Origin: Udaeobacter sp963725505
GTDB lineage: Bacteria; Verrucomicrobiota; Verrucomicrobiia; Chthoniobacterales; UBA10450
Length of the DNA stretch: 64,000 nt
Direction of reading: 5' to 3'
Assembly (NCBI GenBank): GCA_963725505.1
Contig: CAVRYN010000013.1
Span: 70,301 to 134,300, forward strand
Shown here: positions 9,701-19,364 of the stretch, piece by piece
Position numbering within the stretch: the stretch's first letter is position 1
How the letters are laid out: each line of letters begins with the position of its first letter
Notes under the pieces: generated by a model
What the model saw: only the letters and a program-made list of their open reading frames with translations
Databases searched by the model: none
Told to the model about the DNA's origin: nothing
Made by a program: the position numbers and the translations under genes

Positions 9701-10455
9701 GAGAAGGCGAGAGATCCCTTACGGCCATACTGCAGCATCGTGGTGAGCGACGGGTATCCAGCCGCGTTCATATCTAACAACCCACCTTCGTCATACACGG
9801 CGTAGGCGTATCGGCCAATCGCATAGTTACTGGTAGTCGGATCGGCCAGCGTAGCATCCCACGATGCAAAGGGTGTTGGGCCAGCGCGCGTCACAATCAC
9901 CCAGTCCGGCGCCCAATAATTTGGAGCAGCGAAACCCGTTGTTATCGGGTCAGATCCTGCGTCAGTCGTATTGGACTTTGGGAACTAAATAATGCCTGTT
10001 CCAGCGCGCAAGGCTGATCGAACGACCATTCGCGGAAACATCGCTTGTGGAATTCACGGCCGATGCCCGGCTTGGCATGGCCGGGAGGGGAATCGCATCC
10101 GCGCGGACGCTCCGTCGAATAAGATTTGGAATGGCCGCTGGCGTTGGACTGCTGCACTGGGAACGATGTTTGCTGCAGGCGTCGGCACGTAGATGGTGGT
10201 ACCCGGTGTCGGTGTCACCGTGGAGGAGCCATTAACGATTTCCCGTTTAAGATCGCTGACTATAATATCCAGCGCGCTGCGGGCCAGAAGATCGGCCGAC
10301 GTATCATTATAGCTCGAATGGGCCAGTTGCCTTTCGCTGGTGGTGCGCGACAAGTAAGCCAGGGACAACCCTGTCAAAAGCACAACGAATGCGAGAACAA
10401 TAATAAGCGCAACGGCCTTATTAGAGGATCGGCTGAGCAAAGGAGAAGCAGGCAT
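6783..10455 (-). pseudogene. Verru_Chthon cassette protein A, copy 1, multiply frameshifted
   Basis: The start at 10455 gives a basic N-terminus and a hydrophobic span (ALIIVLAFVVLLTGLSLAYL) like the intact copy at 16067. Homologous pieces then follow in changing frames: YAYAVYDEGGLLDMN near 9800, cassette-typical Tyr/Asn-rich segments to about 8300, and finally RTWNLLIDLVAQTG with a C-terminus ending at 6783. At least six frame changes are needed, so the gene is decayed. Restored, it would be about 1,200 residues, longer than copy 2 (about 770). Family members pair with three pseudopilin-like proteins; their role is not established. It follows C1 by 8 bases in a D-B-C-A operon. Confidence 0.8.
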
Positions 10456-10463
10456 TAGTGGTC

Positions 10464-11552
10464 TCAGTGAGGAAGATAAAAATAGCGTTCGTACACCCGG
10501 ATACCGGGAATCGTCTGCCGCCGCGAAACTCCACTAGGCAAGGTCGTAATTCCATTAAGTGTACCCTGCCAATATTTGCTAATGAGGATACCCGGCCGAT
10601 TCATGTCGGAGTGGAAATCGGGCAGGAATCTGGAGTAGTTGTTCGTGTTATTACCGTTAAGGCTGGCTATATCCTGATCAGTGAACAGCACTTTGCTCCT
10701 GGGATCGATCACTGCGAGGTCCACCACAATCGCCGAGATTCCCTGCCAAGCGTTTAGGCTCGGGCAGGGGCTTACGCTACATGGAGATTCAATTAAAGCT
10801 CCACTTGTTTGCAGAAAGTAATATTCAAACCGGAAAACTTGCGGGCCGATCACTTCGTACGCAGGATCTGAATTCTGATTGGTTGCATACGGCCACGTAT
10901 TGCTAATCAGAAGAGGCAGGAAAACCGCTGGTGTGTCAGTTGTGGAGACACCGTTCCAAACGAGACCTTTGCCTAGTCGCTCCAGTTTGTTGTATGACGG
11001 GGAAGTCGCGTTGGAATTTACCCGATAAGCGACAAGCGAGAGCGGGCTTTGGGCGCCGCTCGATGGATAATAGCCCGGCACATTACTGTAGAAGGCTATT
11101 TGATCGTTTTGGTTTAGCTGCCCCAAAGGCCCCCCAGTAAATTTCATATAATAATCGACGTCGGTTCGTTTCACCATCTGCGCGAAATCGACGGCCATTC
11201 GGTCAAAGACCTGTCGCGCTTGAGAGTCCGCGTCCATTAGCTTAATACCGAGAAGGGTAACAGTCGTCGCGCTTGTAAGGAGCTGCGTGAAAAGGAAAAC
11301 CAATAGCACGAGCACGAAGACGCTGACCAGGAGTTCGGCCAACGTAAAACCCCGAACGCTTTCGGGGCCACGTTGCTTCGGCAGGGTGAACGCAGCCCTG
11401 TAGCCACGGCTCTGCCTGTCACGCCGTAGCCCCGCGAAGGCGGGCGAGCCGTTCTTGCAGTTTTGTTTCCGGTGAGTGACGGCCCATAGGGCCGTGGCTA
11501 CAGCGGCTACAGCTTTGTAACGTCCTTCAGGCATTTGATGAGACGCTTCCAA
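10464..11552 (-). CDS. Verru_Chthon cassette protein C, copy 1 (pseudopilin-like)
   Basis: An intact ORF of 362 codons. The class-III signal RGFTLAELLVSVFVLVLLVF gives the prepilin-type cleavage/methylation motif, followed by TTVTLLGIKLMDADSQARQV, the cassette-C hallmark region, and a C-terminus of GIRVYERYFYLPH. The approximately 70-residue leader before the motif is odd: it is largely translated repeat DNA, including the 18-bp palindrome at 11350-11367. In copy 2 the equivalent short leader begins MPKQR; here the same place reads LPKQR (CTG), so the true start is uncertain. The listed start is TTG. Likely exported and processed by a prepilin peptidase; assembly role inferred. Confidence 0.8.
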   Translation of the reverse strand: MEASHQMPEGRYKAVAAVATALWAVTHRKQNCKNGSPAFAGLRRDRQSRGYRAAFTLPKQRGPESVRGFTLAELLVSVFVLVLLVFLFTQLLTSATTVTLLGIKLMDADSQARQVFDRMAVDFAQMVKRTDVDYYMKFTGGPLGQLNQNDQIAFYSNVPGYYPSSGAQSPLSLVAYRVNSNATSPSYNKLERLGKGLVWNGVSTTDTPAVFLPLLISNTWPYATNQNSDPAYEVIGPQVFRFEYYFLQTSGALIESPCSVSPCPSLNAWQGISAIVVDLAVIDPRSKVLFTDQDIASLNGNNTNNYSRFLPDFHSDMNRPGILISKYWQGTLNGITTLPSGVSRRQTIPGIRVYERYFYLPH

Positions 11553-11574
11553 GTTTTCGCATAATGTTGATCCC

Positions 11575-12111
11575 CTAATTACGATCTAATGCGGCAAACG
11601 TTTCTACTGAGCCGCTTGGTGTGATCGCGCACGGATCGATTGCGGCCGGCCACGTAACCTTGAGATGGACGTACGTCGCGCCGGTCGTAGAGGTGGCAGT
11701 CGTGTTCTTCACAAAAGTCACAGTCAGTCGATAACGCGGCGGGTTAGCCGAAGGGGGAACTGGTCGCCATTGACTATCGAAGTAGAGGATCTGGCTGGTA
11801 GGGGACGTTGTGCCACCGGAGCACGGCACAAAGTCTGGCGGAAGGAATTGCGGTGGGCTCGTCGGATCAGTCGGAATGGGGCTGATGCCCAACATCGGTG
11901 AGTTGAACGGTCCCGTTCTCGTGGCACGCAAATCGCCAACAGCCAACGCGATGAGGTTCGTCGCCTGGGTTTGAGAAGTGGCGTTGCGGTTTGTCTGCAC
12001 ACCGACCGGTATTAGACCGAAGGCGGCGATCAAGCAAAACGCGGCGACACCGAGGGCGAGCGTCAGCTCGACAAGCGAAAAGCCCCACGCGCGATGCCAG
12101 ACAGATTTCAT
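11575..12111 (-). CDS. Verru_Chthon cassette protein B, copy 1 (pseudopilin-like)
   Basis: 178 residues, intact. Residues 9-28 give the prepilin motif GFSLVELTLALGVAAFCLIA, with Glu5 of the mature form present, then GLIPVGVQTNRNATSQTQAT, a stretch shared almost word for word with copy 2. The ATG at 12111 overlaps the stop of the D gene (ATGA), a sign of translational coupling. The leader is short and normal, unlike those of C1 and D2. Expected in the periplasm or inner membrane as a minor pseudopilin. Confidence 0.85.
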   Translation of the reverse strand: MKSVWHRAWGFSLVELTLALGVAAFCLIAAFGLIPVGVQTNRNATSQTQATNLIALAVGDLRATRTGPFNSPMLGISPIPTDPTSPPQFLPPDFVPCSGGTTSPTSQILYFDSQWRPVPPSANPPRYRLTVTFVKNTTATSTTGATYVHLKVTWPAAIDPCAITPSGSVETFAALDRN

Positions 12112-12916
12112 TTCCTGTAAATCCTAACGTTCCCGCCGATTCCGGTAAATTGAATAGCAACAACGTTCGCCGGAATGGAAGCAGGCGACAGCTGCTCCAT
12201 GCGTCGGTTCAACTCCTATTTCGGCAGCCGTCTGAAGGCTATTCTGTGCAGAATTGTTAATGACGCGCCTCCCCACGCGGGCTGAATTGAATAGCTTTGC
12301 GGAAGGTGTATCCCAGCGGCTTCCCACGGGGTATCTAAACCGGGTCGTAGGAATTCGGGGCGTATCGCCGAGACTATATATGCTGCCATGGAAATGTGCA
12401 GGCGGCCGTTATCAAAGTGTCGACCCGGGTACTGACTGAGCCAGTCGGAAAAGTCGCAGATGTGCAGTTGGATCTTCGTCAACCTTGTCACCTGATTACC
12501 ATCGACCTGGGCTCCGATGATGCTGGTGCGACAGGATTATCGGATCGCTCGTAAGTCGCGTACATTGGTGCCATCCTTCGACGCAACGATCGACATGATA
12601 ATCCGACCTACTGCCGGTGTAGTCGTGAGTTCGGTGAGGCAGGATTTTCGACATTCTCCTCATAAAACCCGACCCAGGTGTAAGTGTTGTTTGCCGCCGC
12701 GTACGTGCGCGCGGTGTCGAGCACATCTTTGATCGTGTAAGCGGCACTGGTCACGTCGTTGCCGCCTTTGATGTATGTGAACGCGGGAGCCATTAGCACC
12801 AGCAAGAGAGCAATGATGCCGACGACGACGAGCAGTTCGATCAGGGTGAATGCAGCGCATCGGCGCTGCGAGTTGAGAGTTGCGAGTTGAGAGTTGAGAG
12901 GCCGAACCTTCGTCAT
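12108..12916 (-). pseudogene. Verru_Chthon cassette protein D, copy 1, frameshifted
   Basis: The start (ATG 12916, preceded by GAAGGA about 9 bases upstream) leads to CAAFTLIELLVVVGIIALLL, a GspH-like prepilin motif. The frame breaks after YTWVGFYEENVE near 12650. Later fragments in other frames match copy 2: GRIIMSIVASKDGT near 12580 and a C-terminus ending GNVRIYRK just before TGA 12108. At least three shifts are needed. The leader before the prepilin motif is translated from the GTTGAGAGTT repeat (12860-12900). Decayed, although B and C downstream are intact. Confidence 0.75.
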
Positions 12917-12943
12917 TTTATCATTCCTTCGACCATCGGGCAT

Positions 12944-13325
12944 TCGCCATTACACTCATTCCCGTCACATACTTCTCCGGAAAAATCGCCGCGAAGTTCC
13001 ACTTTTTAGCAGGGAAATGAGCGCTGGCGCGCTCACGTTGCAAGTCGGCCGAGCACGCGTGCGCACGCTGCGCGTTTACACCCACGCGACCAGTAATGCT
13101 GGGGGAAACCATCGAGGGAACGCACTATAGCCAGAATTACCTAGGTGACAAGTTCTGATTTAGGAGAGACTTCGGGGATGATAAGGCACAGATGCTAGAG
13201 CTTTTTAAGAGATCTTGTAGCCACCGGTTCGCCGCAGGACGAATCCGTCCGGTGTGCGGACCTGTGGCCGGTCCGGCGCAGTTCTTTATCCGCAACGGGG
13301 GACGGCCCACCCGCCTCCGCCGAGG
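12944..13325. other. Intergenic, no gene seen
   Basis: The stretch between the two pseudopilin cassettes holds GC-rich repeat pieces (for example AGCGCTGGCGCGCTCACGTTG near 13019, a motif that also lies in the C2 leader at 17199). No coding frame is supported. Confidence 0.5.
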
Positions 13326-13523
13326 CTACGGCGGGGCAGGCAGGGCCGTGGCTACAGCGGCTTTCTTGTCTTGGCGGAGCTTCAGATTCGCTCGCTCAAG
13401 GAGCGGACGGCGTCGCTCGTTTTCAATTGCCCGGTCGAGCATTTCTTGCAGTGGCGAGTTCGTTTCTTCAGCCACTCGGCTCAGCCTCGGTGCGTGCGCC
13501 AGCCGTTTCCTCAGCCATTCGGC
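13326..13523 (-). pseudogene. Possible antitoxin-like remnant
   Basis: An open frame without a clear start contains VAEETNSPLQEMLDRAIEN and ERRRPLLERANLKLRQDKKA. This resembles the C-terminal half of small RHH/MazE-type antitoxins (a 'LAEETGxSMQxxLDxAIExYRRxxFLExxN' style). The ORF then runs into repeat sequence and stops at 13326. The N-terminal DNA-binding part is missing. No toxin gene is beside it. Confidence 0.3.
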
Positions 13524-13756
13524 TCAGAATTCCCTGGGGCGCTCCCCAAGTTCGCCACCGCGAATCCGTCCTGTGGCGGACTTGATTTTGAGATAGCGCC
13601 TCTGGCGCTAAAGAGAAACGCGCACGGAGTGGAAATGCCGGAGTCACCGCCTCCGGCTACAGGTCACGCGGTCTCGTCGCCGCCGTAGTCCCGGGACTGC
13701 GGGACGAAGGCGGATCGACTATCAACTATGAACTATCAGCTATCAGCTTTCCGGAA

Positions 13757-16067
13757 CTACTCAGATACTTCTTCAATCTGCGCGCCGAGCACATCCACGG
13801 TCCGGTCGGTGTTAAGGTCGCGAGCTAGCGCGATGTGAAGCCAATAGCGTTTTTCGCCTTCAACGATAAATTTCGCGAAATCGGTCTCGCCCGGCGCACA
13901 CTTTCCGGTCTGCGCGATCAGGTCAATCATCAGATTCCAAGTCCGCGCCTGTCCCATTTCAGCCAGTGCGCGCGCAATTGCTTCTTTCTGTTCCTTCGTC
14001 CAAGCGGTATTCGCACCAACTCTGACCAGTCGAGCCACGTCTGCGCGGTTTAACACGGGACGCAACTTGGTTTCGTCAACAATCCGCTGCGCCGCTGCTG
14101 TGGCTTCACTGGCGGAGATGACGCCTGAAGACGGAGGAGGCGCGATCGTGTCGTTCTTAAGCGCGGCTTTCAAAGCTGCGGCGAGGACGGAAACGTTTCT
14201 GCTGTTGAGATTGAAGATGCCAGCGCGCGGATAGGTGTGCAGGATGGGATTATAGGTGAAAAAATCGAGGACTGCTTTGTCGTTGCTCGTTTCGGTAACA
14301 AAATTCAGCGGCTGAAAACCGTTTGCGGTATCAAGGCTGTAGCCGAACTCTCCGACGTTGCTGAATGCATGATTCAGCACGATGGGAACGGTCGCAGGCC
14401 TCGGTTTCGTGCTTCCGGTGTTTGGGTCGATTATCCAAGCGTAAGGGTCCTTATCGGCCTCGTAACCAGGGTTACTGGGATTGTTCTCATTCTCCCAGCC
14501 AAGCACGAATCCTCCGGCATATTCAATTATGGTGGTGTGGCTGCCCGTCGTTGGATCGCGTTCGTTTGTATCGCCCGAGTCGTCGTAATGATCGATCAAG
14601 GAGGCAGCAATTGAGAGCGTCCGCGCAACGCGGTTCGAGTCAGTATCGTTGGAGAAACGGATCCCAACCGGGATTGGCTACGTTCAAGGCGTAGTTTAGA
14701 ATTTTGATAAACTCAAGCCGACTCCTCAGTGGCGGGATGTAAGCCAGCGGGTTGTTGTTAGGCTCGGAGGGCTGTTGCTCACCGACGTACTGCCAGCGGC
14801 CCCAATTGACAAGTTGGCTTTTATCTGTGCCTGTGCCGTTAACCCATGCCAGGCCAAACATATCGAGAATGTCGCGCGCTCTGCCTCTGTATCGGCCCCG
14901 GCCTCTCCAACCGACACCGTTCCCGTCGCCGTTCCCGCGTCCTCGCGTTGTCACAGAATCGGGAGGCGCCGGTTTCACCAGACCAACAGCATTCATTGGA
15001 AACCTGTCAGGCAATCTCAGGCTCCTCCAATCGGGCGCCGGCCGGTTACGTTCGCGGGAAAAAATTCCCATGTATTGAAGCAAATCCTGGCTGAAGCCGA
15101 TGCTACCTTGCAGTCGCAACAACTCTTTACGAGTCATGAAGGCTTGGTCGGTTCGGCTGTAGGAAGGAAAGTCGCTCGGGACGGATGTAAATGGATATAT
15201 CGATGGGTCGCTGTAAGGAGCGTCGCCGAAATCCAGCAGATAACTGCCCCAGGTATCTTGTTGAGTGTTGGGGTCCAACTGAAAACTAAACCTTCTGAAA
15301 CTCGTTGCTGTCTGTTTTGTCGTGCCATAATTGCGCCAGCCAACAATTTTATTCATCTGAGAAGAGGTCGGTGCCGCGGGGAGTGCGCCAAGGTCTGCGA
15401 AAGCGACGGTTCCTTTTCGCCCAACATTGACCTGCCAGGGTGTTGGTGTCGGTTCCGGGTTATCAGCGCTGCTGCCCGCCCAGGCGGGAAACCCTGCCAG
15501 ATTCATGTCCAGCAGACCGCCCTCGTCGTAAACCGCGAAAGCATAGCGTCCCACTACATCGCTGGGTAGAGGTGCAGGGTTCGGTCCCTGAAGAGTTACC
15601 AACACCCAATCGGGTGGTGTGAAACTGGCGGCAGTTGGGACCAAGTAGTGGCTATTCCAACGAGCGCGTGTTATTTCACCCCGCTTCGGATTTGCCGGGT
15701 CAACTGGTCCAGAGCTGACAATGGAAGCGAAACTTGGAACACCAGGCGGTGATATGGCGTCATTGCGCACACTGCGGCGAATTAAATTTGGAATGGATGC
15801 GTCGTCGCCTGAGCGTTGTGGTTGAATAGTGGCTTGCGTGACATTCACCCCAGCGACGGTAATTTCCCGCTTAAGACTGCTGACGATGATATCGAGCGCG
15901 CTACGGGCAAGCAGGTCCGCACTGGCATCGTGAAAGCTCGCTTGGGCAAGTCTTCGATCGGCAGCGGTATGCGAGAAATAAGCCAGCGCCAGGCCCGTTA
16001 AAAGCGCCATAAACGCAAGGACGATTATCAAAGCAGCCCCCTTGTTCTTCCTCCTGCTCTTACTCAT
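13757..16067 (-). CDS. Verru_Chthon cassette protein A, copy 2 (one frameshift)
   Basis: ATG at 16067 gives MSKSRRKNKGAALIIVLAFM, a basic start and one membrane span, then a periplasmic-type region with YAFAVYDEGGLLDMNLAGFP near the middle. The frame ends at 14640 in FLQRY, but the neighbouring frame continues FSNDTDSNRVARTLSIAASL and runs intact to the stop at 13757 (RTWNLMIDLIAQTGKC and HIALARDLNTD near the end). One single-base shift near 14655 therefore splits an otherwise sound gene of about 770 codons; an assembly error is possible. It is last in the D-B-C-A order. The large size, the single anchor and the pseudopilin neighbours suggest an envelope structure, function unproven. Confidence 0.8.
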
Positions 16068-16342
16068 GATGTGTAACGGACGCGCTGTAGCCACGGCGCT
16101 GTGTCGCCGTGCTGTCGAGTGAGCAAAAGCGCCGGAGCGCCTCGACACAGCGAGGCGGCTACAACATTGACGAGAGTCATCGCTCATGGCGCATAATCGC
16201 GCTCGTGCGGGGAAGAAAAGCGGCGTCAAGCCGCCGCACTCCAAGGCGCGCTCTGCGCGCGAAAACATTCGTGTCAATTCGTGTCCATTCGTGGTTAATC
16301 TCGTCTGAGGGATAGTCTTCCGAGAAGGAGCCCAGCGAGTAT

Positions 16343-17228
16343 TCATAAGCTTGCAGGAGAAAGGTAAAAACAGCGTTGGTAAAGGCGAACACTTGAAAGC
16401 GCAGGGCGCGGCAAGGTTGTATTTCCGTCCAGAGCAGCTCGCCAGCCTGCAAGCAAACCTCCAGGGGCCTCCCCGCCATAGTCCGCCAAGTCCTCTGCGA
16501 GTCCTGTACATATCCGAATTGCTGAGGAGCACTCTGCTCTTCGGATCGATCACAGCGATGTCCACCATGATTGCAGACACATCTTGCATTCCACGCACGC
16601 TCGAGGTCGCGTACCACGGAGTGGAGGACAAATCTCCGTTTTTCAGGAGGTAGTAATATTCAAAGCGAAAAACATCCCGGCCGATGATGTCAAACGGACT
16701 GTTGGTTAGATTCGCCCACGGGTTCAAGGGCGCCCAGAAAATAACTGATGCCGGCCGGCCATCCGAGCGCGTGTCACTCGTGGCGCCATTCCAAATCAAA
16801 GCTTCACCCAATCGCTCCAACCTGTTGGAAAATGTTGTTCCACTCACATTGATCCGATATCCGATAATCGAGACGGGACCCTGCTGCGTCCCAGTTAAGG
16901 CAGACCAACCTGGGACAGTACTGTAGAATGCTATCTGGTCATTGCCCCTTTGCCTGGTACAAAGCCTGCAGTCATTCGCGGTGGTAGAAGATTTAAGGTA
17001 GTAATCGACGTCGGATCTTTTGACCATCTGCGCGAAGTCGATAGCCATGCGGTCAAACAATTCACGGGCCTGTGAGTCGGCATCCATTTGCCTGTGACCG
17101 AGCGTCATAATCGTCGCCGCGCTGTTAAGAAGCTGAGTAGCTAGCAAGGTAAGAAGCACCAACACACCCACACTGACGAGGAGTTCGGCCAACGTAAAAG
17201 CGCTGACGCGCTCACGTTGCTTCGGCAT
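16343..17228 (-). CDS. Verru_Chthon cassette protein C, copy 2 (one frameshift)
   Basis: The ATG at 17228 gives a short leader (MPKQRERVSA) and the prepilin motif FTLAELLVSVGVLVLLTLLA, then MDADSQARELFDRMAIDFAQ as in copy 1. After DPKSRVLLSNSDMYR the frame is lost near 16500. The next frame continues LAEDLADYGGEAPGGLLAGW and ends SVRLYQRCFYLSPASL at TGA 16343, matching the end of copy 1. Without the shift the gene would be a normal pseudopilin of about 295 residues. An upstream ATG at 17504 is in frame, but that stretch is translated GATCACTGATCAC-type repeats, so I prefer 17228. Confidence 0.75.
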
Positions 17229-17507
17229 GGTAAAGGCATTCGTTCGCAGCGGCGAACGAATAAGTGATCGGTGATCTGTGATCAGTGATCGGGAAAGCGA
17301 CGCCTTTGCTGTAGTGTGCGCTGTCCTCTCGCGATTCATAGGAGTCCGCGACGCATTGATGGTGGATCGCGTTGTCCCCAACGCGATGGCTGGGGCCCGC
17401 GTGTCATCGGCTTGGGGACCTGCAACGGATGCGAAGCAACGGCCAGGCTTTCCACCCGATCCACCTACAGCGGACTCTACAACACTTGTCTCGTGGTCAC
17501 GCATGGC

Positions 17508-18044
17508 TCAGCTCCGGTCGAAGGCGGCAAATATCTGCACCGAGCCGCTTGGCCTGGTTGTTCCGGGATCAACAGACGCCGGCCAACTCACCTTCAGATC
17601 GGCATAATTCAATCCTGTGGGAGCAGAATTCCATCTTATATTCAGTTGATAGCGGGAGTCAGCGCCGAGCGATGTCGAGGCCTGCCCTGAAGCATCAAAA
17701 TACAATGTCTTATCGGTCCCAAAAGTTATGGCGAACTGTGGAGAAGTCGTGGCCGCTGCTGGCGTCGTCCGCAAATCCGCCACGATGACGGCCATGATAC
17801 TTGTGGCGGCAGTCTGTGAAGTCGCATTCCGGTTTGTCTGCATACCGACAGGCATCAAACCGAAAACGGCAATGAGGCAAAAGGCCGCAACCCCCAAGGC
17901 GAGGACGAGTTCAACCAGAGAAAATGCGGCAGCCTTGGAATCAGGACCGGTTGCATAAGAACTGTAGCGGCGGTCCATGACCGCCGACGAATCGAACTTC
18001 CCGTCCTCACGACGGCGCTCATAGAGCGCCGCTACAGCAACCAA
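17508..18044 (-). CDS. Verru_Chthon cassette protein B, copy 2 (pseudopilin-like)
   Basis: Up to 178 residues. The prepilin motif AAAFSLVELVLALGVAAFCL is followed by GLMPVGMQTNRNATSQTAAT, nearly identical to copy 1, and a C-terminus of SGSVQIFAAFDRS (copy 1: SGSVETFAALDRN). An in-frame ATG at 17978 would give a shorter leader and is the more likely start. Expected to be cleaved by prepilin peptidase and to act with C and D. Confidence 0.8.
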   Translation of the reverse strand: MVAVAALYERRREDGKFDSSAVMDRRYSSYATGPDSKAAAFSLVELVLALGVAAFCLIAVFGLMPVGMQTNRNATSQTAATSIMAVIVADLRTTPAAATTSPQFAITFGTDKTLYFDASGQASTSLGADSRYQLNIRWNSAPTGLNYADLKVSWPASVDPGTTRPSGSVQIFAAFDRS

Positions 18045-18194
18045 ATCGTCCTGGTCCTCGTGATAGAAAGCAAGAAGCCGAGGACGAGGGACGAGGACGA
18101 GAACGAAAAATTTGCGTAAGCTGCGAAAACTTTCATGGATAGTGTACGAGCGCCGCTACAGCACAACGGCCTTTTGAAACCTTTGCACCAATTC

Positions 18195-19199
18195 TCATGG
18201 CCGATAGACCCGGACCGCGCCGCTCGTCGTTCCAAGTTGTATGACTGCATGGTTTCCTACGTCCTGATTGAAGCCATCGGGCAACGGCTGGAAGACTGTT
18301 CCATGAGTTGGTTGAAAATCGATTTCGATAACATGGGCGATTGCGTCCGTGTTGATCGAAGTCGCGATCCGCGCGATGCCCGTTGGATCGAAGTTTATCA
18401 CTCGATCAAATCGATACTGATAGCCGGAGTCCAACGGTGATCCCAACGGCCACGTAAATGGTGTTACCGAGCTGGAGAGCGCATGGCCCAAAATGTACGG
18501 CGGACCGGTTGGTTGATATCTCGCCAATTTGGAGTTCGGATGCGCAGTGGGAGTCCACGATCCAAAATCGACCGGCACAAAATGTAGATTCTCATAGGTC
18601 TGTAATTTCCCGACCGCAATGAGATGAGCGCCATTGGCATAATTAGCTGTCCAGTCGCTGCCCTGATCGGTCGTAGCGTATTGATATTGTGAAGTGCCGT
18701 CTTTCGACGCAACCACCGCTACCGCCACTCTGCCGTAAGGTGTATCGCCAGTCGTAACCTGCGGACTCACCGAGGGATCAACCGAAGAATCCACCTCGGC
18801 AAAACCAACAAAGACATAGGTGTGGTTTGCTTTTGCGTACGCTCGTGCGTTCTCGAGTACTCCCTTCACTCCATAAATGGCGGTGGTGACATCGGTCCCG
18901 CTCTTTATTGTCGTGAACGCGGGGCCGATTAACACCAGCAGAATGGCAATGACGCCAATGACGCCGAGCAGTTCGAGGAGCGTAAACCCGCCTACGCCAA
19001 TCCAGCCTTCGCAGCCGCTTCCAGCCTTCGCACCCCCGAAAGTTTTGGGGGCTACGGCGCGACAAAGTCCCCGAACGCTTTCGGGGCCCTGCTCAAAGGA
19101 GATCAATGGCCGGAGATCAGATGTCCGATAGAGTGCACTCAACGTCTCTGCGTAATGCGGTTTTACGCGTTCTAGCTTCTGACCTTTGATGTCTGACAT
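18195..19199 (-). CDS. Verru_Chthon cassette protein D, copy 2 (GspH-like pseudopilin)
   Basis: 334 residues, intact. The prepilin motif VGGFTLLELLGVIGVIAILL lies unusually far in, at about residue 70. The long leader is largely translated repeat DNA (two palindromes at 19033-19051 and 19069-19086; QGPESVRG is their translation). The mature part shows YAKANHTYVFVGFAEV and VAVAVVASKDGTSQ, and ends SGAVRVYRP. A sigma-70-like promoter lies upstream. First gene of cassette 2. Confidence 0.8.
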   Translation of the reverse strand: MSDIKGQKLERVKPHYAETLSALYRTSDLRPLISFEQGPESVRGLCRAVAPKTFGGAKAGSGCEGWIGVGGFTLLELLGVIGVIAILLVLIGPAFTTIKSGTDVTTAIYGVKGVLENARAYAKANHTYVFVGFAEVDSSVDPSVSPQVTTGDTPYGRVAVAVVASKDGTSQYQYATTDQGSDWTANYANGAHLIAVGKLQTYENLHFVPVDFGSWTPTAHPNSKLARYQPTGPPYILGHALSSSVTPFTWPLGSPLDSGYQYRFDRVINFDPTGIARIATSINTDAIAHVIEIDFQPTHGTVFQPLPDGFNQDVGNHAVIQLGTTSGAVRVYRP

Positions 19200-19216
19200 C
19201 TTCGACGGGGAGGCGC

Positions 19217-19246
19217 GTTATACCAAGAACCAGATTCGCGTGGCAA
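19217..19246 (-). promoter_or_regulatory. Sigma-70-like promoter for pseudopilin cassette 2
   Basis: On the minus strand, TTGCCA (19246-19241), an 18-bp spacer and TATAAC (19222-19217), then 17 bases to the ATG of gene D at 19199. Confidence 0.6.
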
Positions 19247-19328
19247 GCGCTCAGTTTGAAGAGACATTCGGGAATCCCGCGTCCAATCTGGCCACTGAAA
19301 AAAGGCAAAAAAAAGCTAAAGAAAAGAC

Positions 19329-19357
19329 TTCACAAGAGCCCAAGCGCACACTATAAA
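19329..19357 (+). promoter_or_regulatory. Sigma-70-like promoter of the FecR-domain gene, possibly leaderless
   Basis: TTCACA, a 17-bp spacer and TATAAA, then exactly 7 bases to the ATG at 19365. Transcription would be expected to start at or next to the A of the start codon. No Shine-Dalgarno fits in that gap. Confidence 0.55.
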
Positions 19358-19364
19358 TGCGGCC

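Noticed and set aside
12894..13688. Several ORFs of 60-144 codons between the pseudopilin cassettes
   Set aside because: They read through GC-rich palindromes in all frames; only a weak antitoxin-like frame on the minus strand was kept.
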